Positions 26,365 through 34,338 of a stretch of 37,589 bases of DNA are shown here, one piece after another (position 1 is the first letter of the stretch; each line of letters starts with the position of its first letter). The position numbers and the translations under genes were made by a program. The stretch lies in NCBI GenBank assembly GCA_900290245.1, contig OKRB01000160.1, forward strand, positions 1 through 37,589, read 5' to 3'. Below the pieces are notes generated by a model. It did not search any database, was not told the DNA's origin, and saw only the letters and a program-made list of their open reading frames with translations. This stretch comes from Candidatus Sulfuritelmatomonas gaucii. Lineage in GTDB: Bacteria > Acidobacteriota > Terriglobia > Terriglobales > Acidobacteriaceae.

Positions 26365-26961
26365 CTACTTAGAGACTGGCGGTCTGAAATCGTATGAGGC
26401 ACCGATCGTAAACCCGTTGGGCGTAAGGTCGTGAGGCCCGAAGGTATGGTGCCAGAACTGGTACTCGTAGTCGGCACGTATCCAGACGTGTTGCCAAGCG
26501 TGAAACTCTGCCCCTCCACCAGGGGCTGCGACGAAGAATTCATCGTGGGAGTACTTTCCGGACGGGGGAAAGTCGATGCGACCTATACCAAACACATACC
26601 TGACATAGGGGCGGACGCCTCGATAGGGATTCCAAGCGTAAATCGGACCGCCTTCGACTGTATCCTGACGCATCCTGCTAATCCCCGCCGGTCGGTCGTA
26701 GTTGATGGCGTGTCCTAAGCCTTCAATCCCCATGCCGCGCAGGACCCCCGGGAATCTGCTGGGGAGCCAGTCAGCCCAGGCGGAGATGCCGACCATCCTT
26801 CTCCCAGGCCCCTGATCGATGCTGAAATCCGAGAATGCGACGCCAACGACAATCGGCAAACCACCCTGACGGGCGGAAGGGGCGACTTGGGAATAGATGG
26901 GAACTACTGCGGCGACAAAAAGCGCTGCGAGAATGAGCTTGTGGGGGAGCATCAAACGCAT
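26365..26961 (-). CDS. Small outer-membrane beta-barrel-like protein of unknown function
   Basis: A 198-residue protein with a signal peptide (about residues 1-24, cleavage near YSQVA). The remainder is rich in alternating aromatic strands and Gly, ending in a short strand GFTIGASYDFRP, as in 8-stranded OmpA/OmpX-like barrels that are numerous in Acidobacteria. No enzymatic motif is seen. The ATG at 26961 has AGGAGA 5 bases upstream. Upstream lies a tandemly duplicated leader of ~200 bases with a conserved hairpin, so expression is probably controlled at the RNA level. It is the last gene of the leftward series behind the Wzi-type protein, with ~780 bases between them. Barrel fold is likely; function unknown. 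Confidence 0.8.
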   Translation of the reverse strand: MRLMLPHKLILAALFVAAVVPIYSQVAPSARQGGLPIVVGVAFSDFSIDQGPGRRMVGISAWADWLPSRFPGVLRGMGIEGLGHAINYDRPAGISRMRQDTVEGGPIYAWNPYRGVRPYVRYVFGIGRIDFPPSGKYSHDEFFVAAPGGGAEFHAWQHVWIRADYEYQFWHHTFGPHDLTPNGFTIGASYDFRPPVSK

Positions 26962-27176
26962 AGTCTCTCCTAGAATTGATGAATACCCTCACTCGATGGA
27001 AATCCCCATTCGAGGAGCGTCATTCATCTGTTTCCCGGTGGTGCAAGGCAGAAACTCAGCAGGACTGCAGTCGGTTACACACGGATATTTCCAACAGGTT
27101 TTCCGCGCTTTAGGCCTCAACCTGGAATTCGTGTTCGACTCTCCAGATCATACAAGAGCTCGCGCGGGCTTTAAAC
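26957..27176 (-). repeat. Tandem leader repeat, copy 1 (functional leader of the barrel-protein gene)
   Basis: This unit contains the 5' leader, Shine-Dalgarno and first codon of the barrel-protein gene. It is followed directly by a second diverged copy at 27177-27370. Matching blocks include the CTAGGAGAGACTATGCG start region, the hairpin, a GACTGCAGTC palindrome (GACTGGAGTC in copy 2) and CTGGAGAGTC at the far end. The head-to-tail order indicates tandem duplication. Confidence 0.85.
26992..27014 (-). promoter_or_regulatory. Leader hairpin, copy 1
   Basis: CTCGATGG (26992-26999) pairs with CCATTCGAG (27006-27014), leaving one bulged base and a 6-base loop. It sits about 30 bases upstream of the ATG. 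The equivalent hairpin of copy 2 has two compensatory pair changes, so the structure is under selection or was when the copies diverged. I do not recognise it as a known riboswitch. Confidence 0.65.
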
Positions 27177-27370
27177 GCATAGTCTCTCCTAGTTTTGACG
27201 AATACCCCCTCCGAAGGCAATCCCCCTTTCGGGGAAGAGTCATTCTTTTTCCCCCATTCGCGCGAGGCAAAAACTCAGCGGACTCCAGTCGGGTACGCGC
27301 GGATGTCTCCAACAGGTCTCCTGCGCCCTTGGGCCCTGGTCTGGAATTCATGTTTGACTCTCCAGATCCT
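27177..27370 (-). repeat. Tandem leader repeat, copy 2, with its own SD and mini-ORF
   Basis: This diverged second unit lies upstream of copy 1 on the minus strand. It retains AGGAGA, a 5-base spacer and an ATG, which now opens a 10-codon frame (MRLKPARALV) ending in TGA inside copy 1. The first three residues equal those of the real protein (MRL), marking where duplication broke the coding sequence. Confidence 0.8.
27211..27232 (-). promoter_or_regulatory. Leader hairpin, copy 2
   Basis: CCGAAGG (27211-27217) pairs with CCTTTCGG (27225-27232) with one bulge. Relative to copy 1, a T:A pair became C:G and another T:A became A:T, so both arms changed together. Confidence 0.65.
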
Positions 27371-27747
27371 TAATAGGATATACGGTTCAAATACGCAACC
27401 CGCGATCTATTTCCATTCATTCCAGGGCCAGGAACCCAGCTGTGCAAGGCAAGTCCTTTACTGAGTGCGAAGAGTTCACGTTCTTCTCACTGAGACGCGC
27501 ATTGATACCATGTCCCGTTCGTGGCCATCTTCACCAACAGATAGATCGCAAGAGCAAGCGACGTGATCATCTTTTCTTTGGAGGTTAACCCCGATTCATC
27601 GGCGACAGACATAGAAAGCGCTTCGGACTACCTGCTTCGAAGTCTTGATTTTGATCGAGATCCCCCCTGAAGGACACGAAGCAGCCTTTTGCTGTGACCA
27701 GCATCGGCTTTGGACCCGCGACTGGCGCCGGCAAGCAAAAGAGCGGG
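27371..27747. other. Intergenic region behind the Wzi-type gene
   Basis: In these ~377 bases I see no gene, strong terminator or promoter pair. It should contain the promoter of the duplicated leader, since transcription runs leftward into copy 2. Confidence 0.5.
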
Positions 27748-29595
27748 CTAGAAGCTGACCTTCCGGTCCGGGAACCACGTCAGTTGGACGGTTGTGGTCG
27801 TCATGGTTTGCTGGCCAGGAAGATAGATGGGAGCCTTCCAGTGTTCGTAGGCGAAGTTGCCATTGATCTCGAATTCCTTGCCAATGCGCTTAACCACTTG
27901 GAAGTTGAAGTCGCCTAGAGTAGTTCCGCCGGGAATGAAGTCTTTTGCGGCTTTCTGATCGCGGATTCCAAGCTGAATCTGTTCATTACCACTCAGGTGG
28001 TAAGTAATCCAGCCTTGGCCACCTTTGTCCTCACGGCCAATCCAGTCGCCGAATAGTTGGCCGTTATTGGTATACCCTTGTCGCTGGATTCCCTCATAGT
28101 ACATGAATTTTCCGCCGTGACTGGTCGACACTGGTGGATCGGTGGAAACGGCTTCGACGCGCAGGTCGAGCTTCGGGACGCCCGGGACATGAGATAGATA
28201 TATTCCGGGCCGCCAGGATGCGCGGCGAGGAGCATCGACAGGGGAAACATCGTCGTGGACTTCCGAGTCCGAGTAGACCGTAAGCCAATTGCGTAGGAAA
28301 GGAAGCCGGTAGGAAAAATCGAAAGCGCCAAAGCGGGCTCCGGGATCCTGCGGGCTGTTCTTGACTGCCTCATCGGGCGCACTCAGGCTGAAGAAGCTCC
28401 TCAGGAAACTCTTGATGTTGATCGGGGCGTGGTCCTTGCCACCCCAAATTACCGTGCGCTCAAAGCCTAACTCAACGTTCTCGGTGGGACGGAAGCTTAT
28501 CTTCTCGATGTGCACCCAGGGGTCGATAGGGTAGGTGTGACCTTTCAGAGGGCCCACCAGGAATTCATAACGGAACGGTCCGGTAAGCCGCGAGAGCAGC
28601 GGTACATCCAGCGGCTCAATGCGGTTGATGCGGAAAGAGTAGATGTTTTCAGCGTTGTTGGAATAAGACATGGCGCCACCCAGCCCAGGGCCTTGCCAAT
28701 CATCCTGTTTGCCGAAGGATATGACATGGTTGAGAACCTGGGCGGAGACGTAAGCCTCCATGACACGTCCTCTGGTGGCCGCAGCGATTGGCCCGACCGG
28801 CATCGAGGTCTGATCCTGGTTCGGTATAGCAATACACGCGGAAGTTGTTGATGGGGACGTACTTGCGAAACAGGTGGGGGTGAAGTAGTAGTTCGTACCA
28901 TCACTGGCAGCGAGTTCGCCAGTCAACGCCGGCGAATAACCAGTGGTCGAGGGTGCTCCCTGAAATTCCCCGCGCACATAGAGGAGAAACCGGTCGTAGG
29001 ACGCATAGCCGCTGGCCCCCGAATAGTTATTGAAACCATTGGCGTAGGGCCGGCCATAGTCGTTAACGATGGTCGAACCGAGGTGGTAGCTGTCACGCAG
29101 CGGCGTGCCGCTGATGCCGCGCGACAGGCTATAGACCGACTCGACGCTAGCAGCGCCCTTGTGCGTCAGGCAAGAGTCCACGGCGTCATCGCGCAACTCG
29201 TGGATCAGGGCCTTGTATATCCCTTCGGCCTCGATTGTGATTGAACCTTCATCCACATCCTCGAGACGATTTCCAGTCTCATCCAGGATCTGGCTCAAGC
29301 TCGCGCGTGTCCACGGACGCAGCCCAAGATAAACCTTGTCGACATAGCCCAACGCATAAAGCCGCATCACCGCCGGATAGACCCAACTGTCCAGCGGAAT
29401 GTACGGCGAACCTCGCGTGATCGGTTCACAATCCGCCCCGACGCCACTCAAAGCGCTCGCGGACTGCCCTGTGCTGGCCTGCGTCCCTGCTTGCCCTGCT
29501 GCGAGCGTGCAGACCGTCAGGGCAAGCGCAGCCAACACAGCCGCGCCTCGCATAAATGGCGTTGCGACCGTTTTCTTGTACACGCTCTTATCCAT
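27748..29595 (-). CDS. Capsule assembly Wzi-family outer-membrane protein
   Basis: A 615-residue protein with an N-terminal signal peptide (hydrophobic core about residues 17-34). A helical region then begins SPYIPLDSWVYPAVMRLYALG, the hallmark of acidobacterial 'capsule assembly Wzi family' proteins, followed by a large beta-barrel. The C-terminus (LTWFPDRKVSF) ends in Phe as barrel proteins do. In E. coli, Wzi is an outer-membrane lectin that anchors group 1 capsule; this one is longer than the ~480-residue E. coli protein. It fits with the surrounding glycosyltransferases of the right module, whose product it may anchor at the cell surface. The ATG at 29595 has only a weak ribosome-binding site; an ATG 14 codons later is possible. 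Confidence 0.85.
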   Translation of the reverse strand: MDKSVYKKTVATPFMRGAAVLAALALTVCTLAAGQAGTQASTGQSASALSGVGADCEPITRGSPYIPLDSWVYPAVMRLYALGYVDKVYLGLRPWTRASLSQILDETGNRLEDVDEGSITIEAEGIYKALIHELRDDAVDSCLTHKGAASVESVYSLSRGISGTPLRDSYHLGSTIVNDYGRPYANGFNNYSGASGYASYDRFLLYVRGEFQGAPSTTGYSPALTGELAASDGTNYYFTPTCFASTSPSTTSACIAIPNQDQTSMPVGPIAAATRGRVMEAYVSAQVLNHVISFGKQDDWQGPGLGGAMSYSNNAENIYSFRINRIEPLDVPLLSRLTGPFRYEFLVGPLKGHTYPIDPWVHIEKISFRPTENVELGFERTVIWGGKDHAPINIKSFLRSFFSLSAPDEAVKNSPQDPGARFGAFDFSYRLPFLRNWLTVYSDSEVHDDVSPVDAPRRASWRPGIYLSHVPGVPKLDLRVEAVSTDPPVSTSHGGKFMYYEGIQRQGYTNNGQLFGDWIGREDKGGQGWITYHLSGNEQIQLGIRDQKAAKDFIPGGTTLGDFNFQVVKRIGKEFEINGNFAYEHWKAPIYLPGQQTMTTTTVQLTWFPDRKVSF

Positions 29596-29766
29596 GGCTC
29601 ATTATTCCCGCATTACCAAGGTTAATCTGGGAAAATGCACTCGGAAACTCTCGATATTCCGAAGTTTCCCAAAAGAGACAACACCGTGAACGCATGCGAA
29701 AACACAACCCATAAGCTGCAACCGACTTCGATACCGGATCCTAGCTCACGGCATGAATGCTTCATT

Positions 29767-30624
29767 TCACGATGCAGGCTTAACTGCCGTCCCCGCGGCC
29801 AGACGCGCAGCGCGGCGCTTTTCCCAGATCTTTGCGTCGATCAGAAAGTGGGCCCAGAAGGTCTGCAGCACCCAGAAGATAAACCCTTCAGTCCCGTCCA
29901 GAAAGCCGAGACGGAAGAAATAACGATAGGCGAACAGACCGAAGGATCGGACGAACAGCGGCATACGGTTGTATTTTTCCCGCAGGAAACGTTTGCGCTC
30001 CGCCGGATTACCGCGAGCGTTTGGCCGCAGTCGCCCGGAAATTCCCCCAGCGTCCAACTCGGCCACTTCACTGTCAGACCACCGGTTGTGTCGCGCTGTC
30101 CATTCGGTTAAGGGCATTTGATGGTCATCTAGCATTGCACCTTTCAGTTGGCCATAGCTCCCGCTTCTGAGAAGGAAGTGCTGGTCGTATTTGCGGTCTT
30201 CGCAACGGCCCACTCCGGTGCGGAACAGGCGCAGGTGCCAGGTAGGGCTCAAACCTCCGTGACGCAACACCCGGCCCAGGAAGCGCACATATCGGCGCAA
30301 AAAATAGCCGGAGTGCGCTGGCTCATCGGGCAGCGCCTGGATGGCAGCCACCAGCCCACTGTCCATCAGTTCGTCAGCATCCAGATGCAGTTGCCAGAGC
30401 CGGGTGATGGGCAGATTGTCGATTGCCCAGTTTCGCTGGGCTCCGTAGTGCTCGAACGGATGTTGAACGACCACAGCTCCAAGGGACCGCGCTATTTCCA
30501 CGGTTCCGTCGCTGCTGTAGGAATCCACCACGAAGATTTCATCTGAAACCAATCGGGCAGAACTCAGCGTTGCGCCCAGCGTTTCTTGGGAGTCGAAAGA
30601 AAGCAAGATGACAGTGGGTCGCAT
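29767..30624 (-). CDS. WaaE/KdtX-like family 2 glycosyltransferase
   Basis: A 285-residue GT-A enzyme of the subfamily typified by the LPS-core beta-1,4-glucosyltransferase WaaE. Recognised elements are VILLSFDSQETL, VVDSYSSDGT, HPFEHYGAQRNWAI and the metal-binding LHLDADE near residue 78. Other members have an arrangement such as FLGRVLRHGGLSPTWHLRLFR in the middle, which is clear here. No membrane span is seen apart from a hydrophobic stretch near the C-terminus (FLDGTEGFIFWVLQ). It acts in the cytoplasm on a lipid-linked or core oligosaccharide. Within the leftward right module it lies between the Wzi gene and a GT4 gene. Sugar specificity is not certain. Confidence 0.9.
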   Translation of the reverse strand: MRPTVILLSFDSQETLGATLSSARLVSDEIFVVDSYSSDGTVEIARSLGAVVVQHPFEHYGAQRNWAIDNLPITRLWQLHLDADELMDSGLVAAIQALPDEPAHSGYFLRRYVRFLGRVLRHGGLSPTWHLRLFRTGVGRCEDRKYDQHFLLRSGSYGQLKGAMLDDHQMPLTEWTARHNRWSDSEVAELDAGGISGRLRPNARGNPAERKRFLREKYNRMPLFVRSFGLFAYRYFFRLGFLDGTEGFIFWVLQTFWAHFLIDAKIWEKRRAARLAAGTAVKPAS

Positions 30625-30735
30625 AAGAACCTAATTCATAAGTGAGGACTCGCGCCAAACCGAAGCAGAGGAAAAGGTCCGGCCCTATTTGCCGTAAAGG
30701 CCAATACCAATGATGAAGAAACTTACCTCGGCAAC

Positions 30736-31974
30736 CTAAGCTCGGAGTTCATGATTCGGCAGGGTCGTTGCATCCTTCGAAACCTGGCCTGCGCCGTCGT
30801 TCTCCACGCCAGTCGGCGCTGCGGAAGAAAACAGCCGGTCGATGGCTACCACCGTTCGATTCAATGTGAAATGCCGTTCGAAACTGGCCCGAGTTCGAGC
30901 GGCCATGGCGTCGCGTTCCGCGGGAAGGAGAGCGAACCAGCGGCGCAGGAGCCGTTCAGTGCCTTCCTGCGTATCGTCTTCAACGAGACCCACACAATCG
31001 CACTCGATCTCCCGCCAAATGTTCACCTGGTTGCTAATGAGCACGGGTCGTCCTACAGATAGGGATTCGACCACAGCGATCCCGAAGTTCTCCGAGTGAG
31101 ACGGCAGAACGAATGCATCGCAGGCGCGGAGCGCCCCCCATTTGAGGTCGCCGTCAATCATGCCCGGCCAGTGAACTCTGCCAGCAATGCCGATCTCTTT
31201 GGCCAGGCGCTGAAGCTTTGCCTGCAATCCTGCTTGGTCGGGACCGGCGATCACAAGGTCCACGTCTGGGACTGAGGGTGCGATCCTTGCCAATGCCTCG
31301 ATCAGCAGATCACATCCTTTCTTAGCATGAATGCGGGCGAGAAACAGCAGAAAGCGGCGGCCCTGAAGCTCGGGAAACCTACGGTAAAAGGCCTCGATCT
31401 GGAGAGCAGGATCTCTCCTGCTCTCCTCGGGATCGGTGATCCCTAACCCGACAACGGCGCTCTTCCATTTATTCGGACGAAAGGTAGTCTTCGCCAGATT
31501 TGGCTCGGATTCGGCAGTAAAAAAGACCGCCAGCGCATCGCGAAGGACGGGATACTGCACCGGCCAATAAAGCAGTTTCTTGAGATGCTTGAGCGGATAC
31601 TTCCTATAAAACCAGGGATCGAGCTGACCATGGACAAATATCCCGTAAGGCCTTCCGGCGCGGAGCGCAGCAAAGCGAAGGGCGACGCCGGGGAAAGACC
31701 ATATCCCATGCATTACCATGCCATCGAAGCGGCCTGCATTTTCACGGAGCCAGCGCCAGAGACGTGGGGAAAAGCTGTACCTGCCCAAAAAGGACTGACC
31801 GAGAGCGTGCACTGGACAGGGAATGCCCTTCAAGAATGGCTCACCTGGATTGTCCAGACATACGATCTCGATTCCGGCTCCGACTTCTCTATAGGCTTTT
31901 GCAAGCTGGCGCACGGCTTCCGGAGGACCGCCGGCCGTTGGCGCAAACGTGTCGATAATGTGGAGCGTATTCAT
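30736..31974 (-). CDS. Family 4 glycosyltransferase
   Basis: A 412-residue GT-B glycosyltransferase. The opening DTFAPTAGGPPEAVRQLA is the loop near the acceptor/donor cleft (GGPP). The C-terminal domain has LLFLARIHAKKGCD, then SHSENFGIAVVESLSVGRPVL, which holds the E-x7-E donor motif. Length is ordinary. It belongs to the leftward right module, 64 bases behind the next GT4, and probably adds one sugar to the repeat unit. The ATG at 31974 has a poor ribosome-binding site. About 20 residues at the C-terminus after the domain are extra and without motif. Confidence 0.92.
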   Translation of the reverse strand: MNTLHIIDTFAPTAGGPPEAVRQLAKAYREVGAGIEIVCLDNPGEPFLKGIPCPVHALGQSFLGRYSFSPRLWRWLRENAGRFDGMVMHGIWSFPGVALRFAALRAGRPYGIFVHGQLDPWFYRKYPLKHLKKLLYWPVQYPVLRDALAVFFTAESEPNLAKTTFRPNKWKSAVVGLGITDPEESRRDPALQIEAFYRRFPELQGRRFLLFLARIHAKKGCDLLIEALARIAPSVPDVDLVIAGPDQAGLQAKLQRLAKEIGIAGRVHWPGMIDGDLKWGALRACDAFVLPSHSENFGIAVVESLSVGRPVLISNQVNIWREIECDCVGLVEDDTQEGTERLLRRWFALLPAERDAMAARTRASFERHFTLNRTVVAIDRLFSSAAPTGVENDGAGQVSKDATTLPNHELRA

Positions 31975-32038
31975 GAAATTACCGTACTGCGGTTAAAGGG
32001 TTGAATCTTGCGACATGGACGTCTTAGTTTGCCAATCA

Positions 32039-33250
32039 TCAGGACATCTGCAGAACATAACTTTCTCCAAGCACTTGAAGAAAGCGATCTGTAATATCCT
32101 CGATATCAAAGGTTCGTAAGGCGTATGCGCGCGCATTCGAGGCATATCGGGCGCGCAGTTCGGTGTTCTCCATCAGCTCTTTTGCCGCTTTCACAATATC
32201 CGCGGTGTTATCGGGCGAAATCACGATTCCGGCCTCTGCTTGCTCGACAATCGCTGCCGCCTGGTTCTCTCCGGGAGCAGCAACGATCAGAGCGCGGCCG
32301 GCACAGAGATAAGTGGGTATCTTGGAAGGTACGGCGAATGTGCCAGCCTTGGAATCAAGCAACGCAATAAGCACATCGGAAGCCCCCAACATCTCGGAGA
32401 TCTTCTTGTACGGTTGCAGCGGCAAAATCGTCAGCACATCTTTTTGAATATCCTGCGCCCTGGCGCGGAGCCATTCGACGCCCGGACCAGCGGCAACAAC
32501 GACAAGTTGCGCGTTGCCACAGGCTTCCAGATAGCGTGCGAGCGACAGCAGCAACTCCGGACGATGCTTCGAGCCCAGTGTGCCGCTATACATGAAGCAG
32601 AATTTCCGGTCCACGCCGTGTTCGCGAGACCACGGGTTGTCCTTGTCCGCAGGCATAACTTCGCTAAGTGGCGCCCAGTTCTCAATCACGGAGACGCGCG
32701 ATGCCTGGACCCCCCAATTGATTGCCAGTTCTCGAAATCTGGGAGTAATGCACACCACCGCGTCCGACTGTTTGAGGAGTCGTTGCTCCACCTGTTCATA
32801 ATAGTTGGCAATTGGCCTCGATAGTGGCCCCAACTTTCTCTGCAGTACAAACCGCATCGCAAAGCTGTAGACTTCCGTCATCCAGAAGACGAACTTTGCA
32901 TTGTGCTTTCTCGCTGTTTTTTGCAGAATGTCTTGTGCATCCAGCGGCATATTAGCGGAGATAATGACATCGGGTTTGAATGCGGCGACTTTTCCTGCAA
33001 CGGCCTTTCCATAAGCAATGTCGGCTCTTCTCCGCGTCCGGATTGAATGTTTCGAAAACTTCAGCGGAACATGCAAACCCTCAATCTCAAAGCAGGAGGT
33101 ATCGCCTGCTTTCGACCTGATCTCCCCCTTGGGGGTAGACACATTATCAGCAAAAAAAACATGTAGGATGTTGTGGCCGCGACGGGCCAGTTCTCGACTC
33201 AGCTCAGTCTCGTATGAACCACCACTAAAGTCATTTACTAGGATTCGCAT
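32039..33250 (-). CDS. Family 4 glycosyltransferase (WcaI-like)
   Basis: A 403-residue GT-B enzyme resembling the colanic-acid glycosyltransferase WcaI and relatives. Its start, ILVNDFSGGSYETELSRELARRGH, has the GG loop typical of that branch. The middle has FMYSGTLGSKHRPELLL, and the C-terminal donor site has PSKIPTYLCAGRALIVAAPG with the E/G pattern of GT4. The likely role is addition of one residue of the repeat unit. It is in line with the neighbouring GT4 and the upstream methyltransferase gene. GGAGAG lies 13 bases before the ATG, a rather long spacing. Confidence 0.9.
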   Translation of the reverse strand: MRILVNDFSGGSYETELSRELARRGHNILHVFFADNVSTPKGEIRSKAGDTSCFEIEGLHVPLKFSKHSIRTRRRADIAYGKAVAGKVAAFKPDVIISANMPLDAQDILQKTARKHNAKFVFWMTEVYSFAMRFVLQRKLGPLSRPIANYYEQVEQRLLKQSDAVVCITPRFRELAINWGVQASRVSVIENWAPLSEVMPADKDNPWSREHGVDRKFCFMYSGTLGSKHRPELLLSLARYLEACGNAQLVVVAAGPGVEWLRARAQDIQKDVLTILPLQPYKKISEMLGASDVLIALLDSKAGTFAVPSKIPTYLCAGRALIVAAPGENQAAAIVEQAEAGIVISPDNTADIVKAAKELMENTELRARYASNARAYALRTFDIEDITDRFLQVLGESYVLQMS

Positions 33251-33408
33251 CGTAAAGTTATTCGCTCTCCGCTGTTAGACTCGAATCTCTTTCATCATTG
33301 ACCCGGACGGCCACAGGAGTTCAATATCGCACGGTTGTGCTCTTGAGTCTGGATCACAGATGGAAGGATCGCTGTGGCAGTTCAGAACCTGGCTTCAATG
33401 TAGAAACC

Positions 33409-34059
33409 TTACTTTCGAATAACACCGCACTTGTTACCAAGAATTGTGGGAGTGATTTTCATTTCGTTGCAGAACTCCATGTATGCCTGGTAAGAGCCAT
33501 CGTATTGGTAATTGTCTCTCACATCATCAACGAAAATGATTCCACCCTCGCAAACATGCTCATATATCTTAGGCAGGCTATGCTTTATAGGAAGATAGAG
33601 GTCGACATCAAGAAAGGCAATCTTGATCGGGGCGATCGATCCGTAGTCAAAAACGACACAGTCACTCTGGATGGCTTTTACAAACGGAAACTCCTTAAAA
33701 TTCCTTTTCCACACCTCAAAGTCGTTGTATTTGAATTGCCCTCTAAAATTCCATCTCTTCTTGCCTCGGTGGTTGACTTCATAATCAATGTCACGTTTGA
33801 GGAATGACTGAAAGGTATCGATTGCGTAGTATTTCTGATTGGAATAACCACTCCTAACAAGATGTTCAGACAAGAAGCGCGTGGTCATCCCCCTTGCCAC
33901 ACCGATTTCCACGATCGAGCCCGCGGTATGTTTCAGCCGGTCGATTTCACAAATAAGCGTAGCAAGTTCCACCGGCTCGATGTTGGGGAAGGGGTACCGC
34001 GGTCTGCCAAATTTCGTGTATCGGAATGCTACTATCTTGACAAGATCGATCAGTTGCAT
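33409..34059 (-). CDS. TylF/MycF-like class I SAM methyltransferase (AT-rich)
   Basis: A 216-residue methyltransferase of the macrocin-O-methyltransferase (TylF) / Methyltransf_24 family. Motif I is IVEIGVARGMTTRFL; motif II is YAIDTFQSF. The downstream FLDVDLY and IIFVDDV supply the acidic residues that bind metal in sugar O-methyltransferases of this type. It probably O-methylates a sugar of the right-module glycan. Composition is clearly more AT-rich than all neighbours, with many AAA, AAT and TTT codons, indicating later acquisition. AAGGGA lies 6 bases before the ATG at 34059. No start alternative looks better. O-methylation of a sugar is inference from family and context. Confidence 0.88.
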   Translation of the reverse strand: MQLIDLVKIVAFRYTKFGRPRYPFPNIEPVELATLICEIDRLKHTAGSIVEIGVARGMTTRFLSEHLVRSGYSNQKYYAIDTFQSFLKRDIDYEVNHRGKKRWNFRGQFKYNDFEVWKRNFKEFPFVKAIQSDCVVFDYGSIAPIKIAFLDVDLYLPIKHSLPKIYEHVCEGGIIFVDDVRDNYQYDGSYQAYMEFCNEMKITPTILGNKCGVIRK

Positions 34060-34239
34060 CTGGTTCCCTTCGATTGCGACACCATTCAGAAGTAAGTCTA
34101 GTAATAGATCACGAAACTTAGTCGCGAGGTAGCTAAACTATCGAGCTTTTTTCACCAAAAGGTTGCAGATTCGCTGGCGCTCGAGCGGCTATCTATGAGC
34201 TAAGTCTCGCTATTCCCCCGAGCCGAAACGCGCGAGATG

Positions 34240-34260
34240 CCGACAGTAACCTTCTGTCGG
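34240..34260. other. Perfect 7-bp inverted repeat in the gap between methyltransferase and epimerase genes
   Basis: CCGACAG (34240-34246) and CTGTCGG (34254-34260) form a 7-bp stem with a 7-base loop in the 279-base gap at the border of the AT-rich gene. There is no T-run, so a classical terminator is unlikely. It could be an operator, attenuator-like hairpin or Rho-dependent end. The gap holds no other clear feature. Confidence 0.4.
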
Positions 34261-34338
34261 AATTAAGCCGGGGATATGTTGAAGGTGGAATGTTCGCGCT
34301 GCAATTTCGGACGCGGAGGTTATTACCCCGCTAGCCTT

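Noticed and set aside
26957..27370. Leader repeats as c-di-GMP (GEMM) or other known riboswitch, or as a CRISPR array
   Set aside because: Conserved cores of riboswitch classes I know are not visible, and two long diverged units without short spacers are not CRISPR.
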